Of a stretch of DNA of 10,832 nt, positions 1 through 6,684 are shown one piece after another. Each line of letters starts with the position of its first letter. Position 1 is the stretch's first letter. Below the pieces are notes generated by a model that saw only the letters and a program-made list of their open reading frames with translations, was not told the DNA's origin and made no database searches. Origin of the DNA: Prevotella sp. CAG:617 (GTDB taxonomy: Bacteria; Bacteroidota; Bacteroidia; Bacteroidales; Bacteroidaceae); NCBI GenBank assembly GCA_000438115.1, contig FR903551.1:1-10832 (forward strand), given 5' to 3'. The position numbers and the translations under genes are program-made.

Positions 1-891
1 GACACACTGCTGCCCGCACCACAGCCGGCCGCCCCCCTGCCGCAAGCCCCAATGGCAGCCGCAAGCCGGCCCGACAGCCACATACCCGCCGGGCCCGACC
101 TCCGAAACGCTCCAACGGGAACGCTGGCCGAAAGCAAGTTGCACTCCGGACGGCGGAAATGGAAACTGCTGCTCAGCGGAGCAGCAGGGCCTGCCCTGGC
201 ACAAAGCCTGAACAAGCTCATCATCACCGAAAACAGCGACATCGGCTCGGGCATGGTGCCGGCCACCATCAGCACATGGGAGGAATACTACGACTACCTG
301 CTCACCCGCAGCCACGACAACATGCCGGCTGACTCACTCACGCTGCTGCACATTGCGCAAAACAATTCCGGCCGTCTTGTGGAGCAGGCCCGCCACAGCC
401 GTCCGCTGACCTTTGGCCTCAGCTTTTCAAAAAGACTGTCGCCGCACTGGCGTGCCGAAACCGGGCTGCAATATTCGCTACTGAAATCTACCTTTACCAT
501 AGGCAGCGGATGCAACCTGATACAAGAGCAGCAACGGGTGTACTACCTGAGTGTGCCGCTGAAATTTTCATACACCTGGCCGCTTCGCAAACATTGGGAA
601 ACGTATGTTTCGGCCGGCGCAGCGCTCCACATTCCGCTGGGCGGAAAAGTAAAAAAGGTGGTGCTGACCGACACCGTGGCCATACCGCTCGACCGCTACC
701 GGGTGCGCCTGGCCTGGCAAGGCTCCATAAGCACGGGAGTCGGGCTGCAATATCACTTTACGCCCAACCTGGGGCTATACATTGAGCCGACGCTGCAATA
801 TTACCTGCCGACAGGTTCCTCCACACGCACCGTATGGACGGAACATCCGCTGACCTTCAGCCTGCCGCTGGGCTTGCGGCTGACGTGGTAA
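1..891 (+). CDS. Outer-membrane beta-barrel protein, 5' end cut by window
   Basis: The frame is open to the left edge, so this is the C-terminal 296 residues of a longer protein and the ATG at 52 is probably internal. The first ~50 visible residues are rich in Pro and Ala (six Pro in the first 17), which looks like a periplasmic linker. From about residue 53 to the end the sequence alternates polar and hydrophobic residues in strand-like blocks with short turns, as in PorT/OmpA-like 8- to 10-strand barrels. The last residues are LRLTW, and a terminal aromatic residue is usual for proteins inserted by the BAM complex. From family knowledge, Bacteroidetes have proteins with a cytoplasmic N-terminus, one membrane helix, a Pro-rich linker and such a barrel, often next to an ECF sigma factor; whether this is one cannot be seen. 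The ligand or role is unknown. A 93-nt gap separates it from the broken methyltransferase. Confidence 0.75.
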   Translation, partial: DTLLPAPQPAAPLPQAPMAAASRPDSHIPAGPDLRNAPTGTLAESKLHSGRRKWKLLLSGAAGPALAQSLNKLIITENSDIGSGMVPATISTWEEYYDYLLTRSHDNMPADSLTLLHIAQNNSGRLVEQARHSRPLTFGLSFSKRLSPHWRAETGLQYSLLKSTFTIGSGCNLIQEQQRVYYLSVPLKFSYTWPLRKHWETYVSAGAALHIPLGGKVKKVVLTDTVAIPLDRYRVRLAWQGSISTGVGLQYHFTPNLGLYIEPTLQYYLPTGSSTRTVWTEHPLTFSLPLGLRLTW

Positions 892-897
892 TCACTG

Positions 898-905
898 CCG
901 GCCGG
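898..905. repeat. CCGGCCGG palindrome, intergenic copy 1
   Basis: The 8-base palindrome CCGGCCGG sits seven bases after the stop codon of the barrel gene, inside the 10-base palindrome at 897-906. Further exact copies were found by eye at 1955-1962, 1972-1979 and 3828-3835, all between genes. The rest of this gap (892-984) has no recognisable promoter or convincing terminator. A 7-bp inverted repeat (900-906 with 934-940) has a 27-nt spacer and is probably incidental. Confidence 0.4.
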
Positions 906-984
906 CTGAAAAAAACGCCGCACGCATGCAGTCGCCGGCCTGTGGGGCTACCTATACTGTCAAGAACCCCAAGCCCGACGAATC

Positions 985-1851
985 ATGCAAAAAAGACATG
1001 TGCTGCGCCAGCAGTATTTCAGAGAACAGGAAGCCACCACCCGGCTCCATTACCTGCCCTACATATCAGACCATATCACCATCAACCGCCACACACGCGT
1101 ACTGGAAATAGGCTGCGGCGAAGGCGGCAACCTGCTTCCGTTTGCCCGGCTGGGATGCAGGGTGACGGGCATTGACATGGCGGCCTGCCGTATTTAGGAA
1201 GCCACCGCCTATTTCCTTAAGGAAGGCTACCCCGCCACGTGGATATGCGCCGACTTCATGACACTCCCGCCGCCTTCCGACAACGGGAGCCGGTTTGACC
1301 TCATCCTGCTCCACGACGTGCTGGAGCACATCAGCCGGAAAGCGGCCTTCCTGGAGCACGTCAGGCGCTTCCTGCATCCTAAGGGGCGGATATTTGCCGG
1401 TTTTCCGGCCTGGCAGATGCCCTTTGGCGGCCACCAGCAGATTTGCCGCCACGCCCTTTGCGCCCACCTGCCGTTTATCCACCTGCTGCCGGCCCGGCTC
1501 TACAACGCGCTGCTGAAAACATGCGGCGAAAGTGCCGCCATGCGCCGGGAGCTGCTCGACATCAAGCGCTGCGGCCTGAGCATCGAAACCTTCGAAGCCC
1601 TGCTGCCGCAAACCGGCCTGCAGTCATTCCGCCGCACCCTGTGGCTCGTCAACCCCCACTACCAGCAAAAGTTCGGGCTACGGCCCCGCCGTATGCCCCG
1701 CTGGGCCGGACGGCTGAAATACCTGCGCAACTACGCCTCCACCTCGTGCTGGTATCTGCTCGGCCACACTGTCGGGAAAGAGACGGAAGAACAGCACCCC
1801 TGCGGAAAAAAGAAACAGGAAGGGAGGAAAAAATTTTTTCCCGCCTTGTAA
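985..1851 (+). pseudogene. Class I SAM methyltransferase interrupted by amber codon
   Basis: Read through the TAG at 1195-1197 (codon 71), this frame encodes a 288-codon methyltransferase of the Methyltransf_11/23 kind. Glycine-rich SAM motif I is at residues 41-48 (EIGCGEGG), the acidic residue ending strand 2 is D64 (GID), and the strand-4 region FDLILLHDVLEH starts at residue 104. Motif I lies before the stop and the strand-4 region after it, on the same frame, so neither piece (985-1197, or from an ATG at 1258) would be a working enzyme. The context RI-stop-EA suggests a single change from GAG, CAG or AAG. The downstream part has no other stop or frameshift and keeps codon use like its neighbours, so the break is recent, a sequencing error, or read through. 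The substrate is unknown. The last ~20 residues are Lys-rich and overlap an AT-rich palindrome, so the tail may be unconserved. Confidence 0.8.
1820..1847. repeat. AT-rich imperfect palindrome at methyltransferase 3' end
   Basis: Two adjoining 14-base arms (1820-1833 and 1834-1847) pair at 12 of 14 positions with no loop. The 16-base core, GGAAAAAATTTTTTCC at 1826-1841, is perfect. It overlaps the last codons of the methyltransferase frame. It could be part of a termination region, a bent A/T tract, or chance in a homopolymer-rich stretch. Confidence 0.4.
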
Positions 1852-1878
1852 AAAAAACTTCCTGCCGACTTTTTACAA
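1846..1878. terminator. Possible terminator: 9-bp A/T stem after the methyltransferase
   Basis: TTGTAAAAA (1846-1854) pairs perfectly with TTTTTACAA (1870-1878) around a 15-nt loop, spanning the TAA stop at 1849-1851. The stem is almost all A/T, and on the + strand it is followed by A rather than T, so it is not a textbook intrinsic terminator. Its place between a gene end and the next promoter-like box is the main support. Confidence 0.3.
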
Positions 1879-1934
1879 AAAAGACGCACATACGGAATTA
1901 CGGCAGGGCATATCGGGATTTACGCAGAATTTGC

Positions 1935-1942
1935 TAACTTTG
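1935..1942 (+). promoter_or_regulatory. Bacteroidetes -7 box upstream of the hydrolase-dipeptidase gene
   Basis: TAACTTTG matches the Bacteroidetes primary-sigma -7 consensus TAnnTTTG exactly. No TTTG -33 box is seen at the expected distance (about 1910-1916). Transcription would start near 1947 and give a leader of about 60 nt containing the GC hairpin at 1955-1979. Confidence 0.55.
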
Positions 1943-1954
1943 TCACACTTACCG

Positions 1955-1979
1955 CCGGCCGGACAAACCATCCGGCCGG
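1955..1979 (+). promoter_or_regulatory. GC hairpin in 5' leader, with two CCGGCCGGACAA direct repeats
   Basis: CCGGCCGGA (1955-1963) pairs perfectly with TCCGGCCGG (1971-1979) around a 7-nt loop, giving a nine-pair stem with eight G-C pairs. CCGGCCGGACAA also occurs as a direct repeat at 1955-1966 and 1972-1983, 17 bases apart, so the DNA could equally be a tandem protein-binding site. It lies between the -7 box and the start codon. No ligand-binding RNA fold was recognised. Confidence 0.5.
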
Positions 1980-2007
1980 ACAACCAGACAAAGACAGCAA
2001 GGAAAAA

Positions 2008-3801
2008 ATGAAAATCAACGATTTGCCGTCGGTCAACGGCTACTATGAATGGGAGGACCAATATGCCACCCTTACCGACCACTATCCCAACTACGACGCC
2101 CGCCCCGTTATCGGCATTACGGGCAACTTTGGCGACAAAGGATGCGAACTGGCCGAGGGCTACTTCAGCTGCATCGAAGCAGCCGGCGGCGTGCCGCTTG
2201 TCATTCCGGTTCTGACGGAAACGTCAGCCCTCATGCAGATACTCAACCGCATTGACGGCCTGATGCTCTCGGGCGGCGGCGACCTCAACCCGCTGCTGCT
2301 GGAGCAGGACCCCAGCCCCCGGCTGCACGGCGTCAATCCGCGCCGCGACAGCATGGAACTGCTGCTCACGCGCCTGGCCTACGACCGCCAGCTGCCCATT
2401 CTGGGCATTTGCCGCGGCCTGCAGGTCATGACGGTGGCTCTGGGAGGTACGGTCATGCAGGACATCAGCGAATCAATGCCCGGCGTCAAGCTGGTCAAGC
2501 ACGACCAGAACATGCCCCGCGGCTTTGCCTCGCACACGGTGACGGCAGCCAAGGACTCGCTCGTCGGACGGCTTTTCGGTACGCGCTTTGCCGTCAACTC
2601 CTTCCATCACCAGGCCGTGGAACATCCCGGCCAGGCCCTCCACGTCACGGCCCGCGCCTCCGACGGCGTGGTGGAAGCCGTGGAAAGTACGGAATTCAAG
2701 CCAATAGTCGGCGTGCAGTGGCACCCCGAATGTTTCCTGCAGGAACGCGACGAGCGCATGATGCCCCTGTTTGAGTGGTTCGTGCAGCAGGCCGGCGCCT
2801 TCAGCCGTGCCCGCCGCCTTCACCGCCGTATTCTGACGCTCGACTCCCACTGCGACACGCCGATGTTTTTTGAACAGGGCGTACACTTTGACCACCGCGA
2901 CCCGACGGTTCTGGTTGACCTGCACAAGATGACGGAGGGACACCTCGACGCTACCATCATGGTGGCCTACCTGAAGCAGATGGAGCGCCACCCCGAGGAC
3001 CTGCAGGCGGCCATCGCAAAGGCCAACGACCTGCTGGACCAGATCAGGGCCATGGTCGAGAGCTGCAGGCCCTGGGCCGAAATAGCCTACACGCCGGCCG
3101 ACCTCTACCGCATCAAGGCTGCGGGCCACAAGGCCATCATGCTGGGCATTGAAAACGGCTATGCCATCGGCGCCGACCTGACGCGCGTGGAGCACTTCCG
3201 CCGCAAGGGGGTGGTGTATATGACCCTCTGCCACAACGGCGACAACGACATTTGCGACTCAGCCTGCCGCTCCAACCGGGAGCACGGCGGCCTGAGCGAC
3301 TTCGGACGCGAGGTGATTCAGGAAATGAACCGCACGGGCATGATGGTCGACCTCTCGCACGCCTCGGAAGAGAGTTTTTACGACGCCCTCGAGGAAAGCC
3401 ACACCCCCATTGTATGCTCGCACGCCTCGAGCCGTGCCCTCTGTGACCACCCGCGCAACCTGACCGACAGGCAGCTGCAGGCCCTGGCCGAATGCGGAGG
3501 CGTGGCACAGATGACACTGTATCACGGTTTTTTGAGCCTGGACGAGGGTGCCACCATTGAAGATGCCGTGCGCCACCTGATGCACATGATCAGCGTGGCC
3601 GGCATCGACCACGTGGGCATCGGCACCGACTTCGACGGTGACGGTGGCGTGCCGGGCTGCGCCAACGCCTCGGAGCTGATTAACCTGACCCGTATGCTGC
3701 AGGCCGAGGGCCTGACCGAACAGGACCTGCGCAAGGTGTGGGGAGCCAACTTCCTGCGTGTCATGCAGCAGTGTCAGGCCGCCTCTGAAATTATCCTGTA
3801 A
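2008..3801 (+). CDS. Fusion: gamma-glutamyl hydrolase (C26) + renal-type dipeptidase (M19)
   Basis: Residues ~30-262 form a class I glutamine-amidotransferase-like domain of the PuuD / gamma-glutamyl-GABA hydrolase type. The nucleophile is C135 in GICRGLQ, and H239 and E241 lie in QWHPE, completing the triad. Residues ~272-597 form a membrane-dipeptidase-like M19 domain that cleaves dipeptides with two metal ions. All expected ligands are visible: H281 and D283 (SHCD), E382 (GIENG), H451 (DLSH), H472 (CSHAS), plus the catalytic Asp equivalent D541 (GTDFDG). Their spacing closely follows human DPEP1 (36, 38, 141, 214, 235, 304). Both active sites therefore look intact. There is no signal peptide or membrane segment, so the enzyme should be cytoplasmic. 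The start at 2008 follows an AAGGA-like stretch and gives a natural N-terminus. A plausible inferred role is removing gamma-glutamyl groups and then splitting the released dipeptide. It has its own promoter-like box and leader hairpin. Confidence 0.9.
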   Translation: MKINDLPSVNGYYEWEDQYATLTDHYPNYDARPVIGITGNFGDKGCELAEGYFSCIEAAGGVPLVIPVLTETSALMQILNRIDGLMLSGGGDLNPLLLEQDPSPRLHGVNPRRDSMELLLTRLAYDRQLPILGICRGLQVMTVALGGTVMQDISESMPGVKLVKHDQNMPRGFASHTVTAAKDSLVGRLFGTRFAVNSFHHQAVEHPGQALHVTARASDGVVEAVESTEFKPIVGVQWHPECFLQERDERMMPLFEWFVQQAGAFSRARRLHRRILTLDSHCDTPMFFEQGVHFDHRDPTVLVDLHKMTEGHLDATIMVAYLKQMERHPEDLQAAIAKANDLLDQIRAMVESCRPWAEIAYTPADLYRIKAAGHKAIMLGIENGYAIGADLTRVEHFRRKGVVYMTLCHNGDNDICDSACRSNREHGGLSDFGREVIQEMNRTGMMVDLSHASEESFYDALEESHTPIVCSHASSRALCDHPRNLTDRQLQALAECGGVAQMTLYHGFLSLDEGATIEDAVRHLMHMISVAGIDHVGIGTDFDGDGGVPGCANASELINLTRMLQAEGLTEQDLRKVWGANFLRVMQQCQAASEIIL

Positions 3802-3813
3802 AAAAAACGGCAG

Positions 3814-3829
3814 GGGCACTAAAATGCCC
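3814..3829 (+). terminator. Weak candidate terminator after the fusion gene
   Basis: GGGCA (3814-3818) can pair with TGCCC (3825-3829) around a 6-nt loop, 12 nt past the stop codon. Only five pairs form and no T-tract follows, so it may not terminate transcription. Confidence 0.2.
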
Positions 3830-3835
3830 GGCCGG
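3828..3835. repeat. CCGGCCGG palindrome, intergenic copy 4
   Basis: This is another exact CCGGCCGG, directly upstream of the promoter of the five-gene unit (near -33 box at 3838). Being next to the promoter, it is well placed to act as an operator, but nothing in the sequence proves this. Confidence 0.35.
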
Positions 3836-3837
3836 AT

Positions 3838-3868
3838 GTTGATTTCACACTGAAAAGTCGTATTTTTG
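3838..3868 (+). promoter_or_regulatory. Promoter of the five-gene unit 3942-8560
   Basis: TATTTTTG (3861-3868) matches the -7 consensus TAnnTTTG. GTTG at 3838-3841 matches three of four bases of the -33 box TTTG, with a 19-nt spacer as expected in Bacteroidetes. Transcription would start near 3873, leaving a leader of about 70 nt. No other promoter was found in the short gaps downstream, so it probably drives all five genes. Confidence 0.6.
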
Positions 3869-3883
3869 CACGTCAGTAACCCA

Positions 3884-3911
3884 CATGCCTGTACATTCAG
3901 CCACAGGCATG
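3884..3911 (+). promoter_or_regulatory. Hairpin in 5' leader of the glutaminyl cyclase gene
   Basis: CATGCCTGT (3884-3892) and ACAGGCATG (3903-3911) form a perfect 9-bp stem with a 10-nt loop. The stem hides two upstream in-frame ATGs (3885 and 3909), leaving the ATG at 3942 free in an A/T-rich stretch. This supports 3942 as the true start. The hairpin may also stabilise the message or affect translation. Confidence 0.5.
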
Positions 3912-3941
3912 ACTGATTGCGATACATTTTTATTTAAAACC

Positions 3942-4919
3942 ATGATTAGACCCATTTTCCTATGTTCGCTGCTCATTCTGGCGCTGACCGCCTGTCAGCA
4001 AAAACCGGCTGCGGCAGCTGAAGAAACGCCGACCGACTCCGTGCCCACCTTCTGCGCTGACTCGGCCATGCACACGCTGAAGGCACAGTGCGCCTTCGGG
4101 CCGCGCATCATGAACTCCGAAGCCCACGACAAGTGCGGCGAATACATTGCGCAGAAATTCCGCGACTATGGTGCCGAAGTCACCCTGCAGCAGGCCGACG
4201 CCCGCGGCTGGGACGGCACCGTCTATCACATGACCAACATCATCGCCTCGGTCAACCCCAAGGCCGCCAGCCGCATCCTGATATGCGCCCACTGGGACAG
4301 CCGGCCGTGGGCGGACAACGACCCCGACGAAAAGAACCACAAAACCCCCATTCTGGGAGCCAACGACGGGGCCAGCGGCGTGAGCGTCATGCTGGAACTG
4401 GCGCGTCAGCTGCAGCTCAAGCAGCCCGCCATCGGGGTGGACTTTATCTGCTTTGACGCCGAAGACTGCGGCGTACCGACCTGGGCCAACCAGGACGACG
4501 ACAACTCGTGGTGCCTCGGCTCGCAATACTGGTCGGCCAACCCGCACAAGGCCAACTACAAGCCGCGCTACGGCGTGCTGCTCGACATGGTGGGCGGCCA
4601 GGGCGCAACCTTCTATCAGGAGGGCTTTTCGAAACGCTACGCCCAGAATATCGTCAACAAAGTATGGCAGGCCGCGCGTGACGCCGGATACGCCGGATAC
4701 TTCCCGATGGAGGACGGCGGCTACGTAACCGACGACCACGTGCCCATGAACGAGGTGGCCCGCATACCTACCGTCGACATCATTCCCTACTACCCCAACG
4801 GCGACTCAAGCTTCGGCCCTACGTGGCACACCGTCAACGACACGCCCGAAAACATCGACGCCGCTACGCTGAACGCCGTAGGCCAGACCATGATGCAGCT
4901 TATTTATCAGGAAAAATAA
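3942..4919 (+). CDS. Glutaminyl-peptide cyclotransferase, M28-fold lipoprotein
   Basis: This 325-aa protein converts N-terminal Gln of exported proteins to pyroglutamate. A lipoprotein signal (residues 1-17) ends in lipobox LTAC with C18 as the lipidated residue, which sets the start at 3942 rather than at the in-frame ATG 57 nt upstream. Family motifs are H117-x-D119 (AHWDS), D142 (GANDGAS), E174-D175 (FDAEDCG), D215 (LLDMVG), D265-H266 (TDDHVP) and H296 (WHTVND). They align with human QC: D159, E201-E202, D248, D305 and H330. The DDH(I/V)P and WHT(M/V)xD segments are diagnostic of type II QC rather than of M28 aminopeptidases. Such lipoproteins are known from Porphyromonas gingivalis and Prevotella intermedia and probably face the periplasm. 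It is the first gene of a five-gene unit, 27 nt before sufE. A true M28 aminopeptidase is the less likely alternative. Confidence 0.88.
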   Translation: MIRPIFLCSLLILALTACQQKPAAAAEETPTDSVPTFCADSAMHTLKAQCAFGPRIMNSEAHDKCGEYIAQKFRDYGAEVTLQQADARGWDGTVYHMTNIIASVNPKAASRILICAHWDSRPWADNDPDEKNHKTPILGANDGASGVSVMLELARQLQLKQPAIGVDFICFDAEDCGVPTWANQDDDNSWCLGSQYWSANPHKANYKPRYGVLLDMVGGQGATFYQEGFSKRYAQNIVNKVWQAARDAGYAGYFPMEDGGYVTDDHVPMNEVARIPTVDIIPYYPNGDSSFGPTWHTVNDTPENIDAATLNAVGQTMMQLIYQEK

Positions 4920-4946
4920 CCTTACCGCAAATACAACCCTACCACA

Positions 4947-5390
4947 ATGAACAACCGCAGCATCAACGAAATACAAGACGAGATAATTGAAGACTTCAGT
5001 CAGGTAGAAGACTGGATGGACCGCTACCAGATGATTATAGACCTGGGCGAGGAACTCGAACCGATTGACGAATCGGAACGCACTGCAACCAACCTGATTG
5101 AGGGTTGCCAGAGCAGCGTATGGCTGGTGTGCGAGGAGCACGACGGCCGCCTCCTCTTCCGCGGCGACAGCAACGCCCTCATCGTAAAAGGACTGGTATC
5201 GCTGCTGCTGAGCGTAGTAAGCAACCATACGCCGCAGGAAATCCTCGACGCCGACCTTTACTTCATCCAGCGCATCGGTCTGTCGGAACACCTGAGTCCC
5301 ACACGCTCCAACGGCCTGCTGGCCATGGTAAAGCAAATCCGGATGTATGCCCTGGCCGAAAAAGAACTGTTAAGCCACCGTCAAGCCTGA
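4947..5390 (+). CDS. sufE: SufE family Fe-S assembly sulfur-transfer protein
   Basis: This 147-aa cytoplasmic protein is the usual length of SufE, which takes persulfide sulfur from the cysteine desulfurase SufS and passes it to the SufBCD scaffold. The sequence shows the family start DRYQMIIDLGEEL (residues 25-37), the acceptor cysteine C54 in IEGCQSSVW, and the C-terminal LSPTRSNGL segment (near residues 116-124). The start at 4947 is the only one giving the full N-terminal helix. No other suf gene is in the window, so it is encoded apart from any suf operon, in a unit with envelope enzymes. The gaps to its neighbours are 27 and 7 nt, which suggests co-transcription. There is no sign of damage. 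Confidence 0.93.
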   Translation: MNNRSINEIQDEIIEDFSQVEDWMDRYQMIIDLGEELEPIDESERTATNLIEGCQSSVWLVCEEHDGRLLFRGDSNALIVKGLVSLLLSVVSNHTPQEILDADLYFIQRIGLSEHLSPTRSNGLLAMVKQIRMYALAEKELLSHRQA

Positions 5391-5397
5391 ACCGCCC

Positions 5398-6672
5398 ATG
5401 AAGACACTACTTACCCTACTCTGCACCTGCCTAGTCAGCCTGGGAGCTGCCGCGCAGAACTTCAGCCAATGGTTTGACAACCAGACGCTGCGCGTGGACT
5501 ACACCTTTGCCGGCGACAGCGCCACGCAACAAATCTACCTCGACGCCCTGACGCGCACCGACCACTGGGCCGGACGCCGCCACAACCTGGACAGCCTCTG
5601 CCTGAAAGGCAACGGCCAGATTACCATGCGCGACGAGCAGACGGGCACCGTCATTTACCGCACTTCCTTCTCAAGCCTCTTCCAGGAATGGCAGGGCACG
5701 CCCGAGGCCGGAAAGGTGCGCAAGTCGTTTGAAAACTGCTTCCTCCTGCCCATGCCCAAGCGCCCTGCCCGCGTAACGGTAGAGCTGTGCAACTACCGTC
5801 AGGAAGTGACTTCACAACTGACCCACCGGGTAGACCCGAAGGACATCCTGATACGCCACATCGGCCGGCAGCCCGCACCTTTCCGCCACCTGCTGCAAGG
5901 AGGCAGCCCGGAGGAGTGCATTGACATCGTAATGGTGCCGGAGGGTTATACCGAGGCCGAAATGCCGGTGTTCTACCGCGACGCTGCGGCCGCCACCGAG
6001 GCCATTTTTGCCCATGAGCCGTTCAAGACCTACCGCAACCGCTTCAACGTAGTGGCCGTAGACCTGCCCTCCAAGGAGAGCGGCGTAAGCGTACCGCTGG
6101 AACAGCAATGGAAGGAGACGACACTCTCGTCCAACTTTTCCACCTTCTACTCCGACCGCTACCTGACTACGCTGCAGCTGAAAACGCTGCACAACGCCCT
6201 GGCCGGCATCCCCTACGAACACATCATTATCCTGGCCAACACCGCTACCTACGGCGGCGGAGGTATCTACAACTCCTACCTGCTCACCACCACCCACAAC
6301 AAGGAATTCCTGCCCGTGGTGGTACACGAGTTCGGACACAGTTTTGCCGGCCTGGCTGACGAGTACTTCTACGACGACCAGTACGTGGAGATGTATCCCA
6401 CCGACGTAGAGCCGTGGGAGCGCAACATCACTACACTCGTCAACTTTGACGAAAAATGGAAGAGCATGGTGCCGCGCGGCACGCACATCCCCACCCGCCC
6501 CGACGGCAAGGATGTGTATGAGAAAATCGGCGTGTACGAAGGCGGCGGCTACCAGTCGAAAGGCGTGTACCGCGCCTGCCAGGAGTGCCGCATGAAGATT
6601 AACGCCGCCCCCGTATTCTGCCCCGTATGCCGCAAGGCCCTGACTGACCTCATACAATTCTATACCCGATAA
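5398..6672 (+). CDS. Secreted M64 family metallopeptidase
   Basis: This 424-aa zinc peptidase belongs to the family founded by the Clostridium ramosum IgA protease. A signal peptide ends at AAA19|Q20, leaving Gln at the mature N-terminus. Residues ~21-150 fit the N-terminal M64_N domain and ~165-420 the catalytic domain. The zinc site is H310-E-F-G-H314 followed by G318 and D321 (HEFGHSFAGLADEY), with E311 as catalytic base. The downstream block GVYEGGGYQSKGVYR (378-392) is typical of the family. Four cysteines, C394, C397, C408 and C411 (CxxC-x10-CxxC), lie near the C-terminus and could bind a structural zinc or form disulfides. No sorting domain is seen, so it is likely periplasmic or released. 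IgA cleavage should not be assumed: substrates of Bacteroidetes members are largely unknown. It sits 7 nt after sufE and 12 nt before the RNA methyltransferase. Confidence 0.88.
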   Translation: MKTLLTLLCTCLVSLGAAAQNFSQWFDNQTLRVDYTFAGDSATQQIYLDALTRTDHWAGRRHNLDSLCLKGNGQITMRDEQTGTVIYRTSFSSLFQEWQGTPEAGKVRKSFENCFLLPMPKRPARVTVELCNYRQEVTSQLTHRVDPKDILIRHIGRQPAPFRHLLQGGSPEECIDIVMVPEGYTEAEMPVFYRDAAAATEAIFAHEPFKTYRNRFNVVAVDLPSKESGVSVPLEQQWKETTLSSNFSTFYSDRYLTTLQLKTLHNALAGIPYEHIIILANTATYGGGGIYNSYLLTTTHNKEFLPVVVHEFGHSFAGLADEYFYDDQYVEMYPTDVEPWERNITTLVNFDEKWKSMVPRGTHIPTRPDGKDVYEKIGVYEGGGYQSKGVYRACQECRMKINAAPVFCPVCRKALTDLIQFYTR

Positions 6673-6684
6673 GCCCCTGACTTC

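Noticed and set aside
900..940. GGCCGGC/GCCGGCC inverted repeat between the barrel and methyltransferase genes
   Set aside because: Seven pairs with a 27-nt spacer in GC-rich DNA and no T-tract; expected by chance.
1066..1611. 181-codon minus-strand frame across the amber codon region
   Set aside because: It could have explained the stop as non-coding on +, but the + frame carries SAM motifs on both sides of the stop and the minus product has none.
2473..3234. 253-codon minus-strand frame opposite the fusion gene
   Set aside because: It lies wholly within a gene with conserved active-site residues on the + strand; it has no recognisable domain and no promoter.
3885..3941. N-terminal extension of the glutaminyl cyclase from ATG 3885
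   Set aside because: It would put 19 polar residues ahead of a lipoprotein signal, and its first ATG lies inside a perfect hairpin stem; 3942 fits better.
4681..4700. Short tandem CGCCGGATA in the glutaminyl cyclase gene
   Set aside because: Two copies, in frame, encoding AGYAGY; ordinary coding repetition rather than an element.
3960..4739. 259-codon minus-strand frame opposite the glutaminyl cyclase
   Set aside because: Val/Gly/Ala-rich shadow of a clearly conserved + strand gene.
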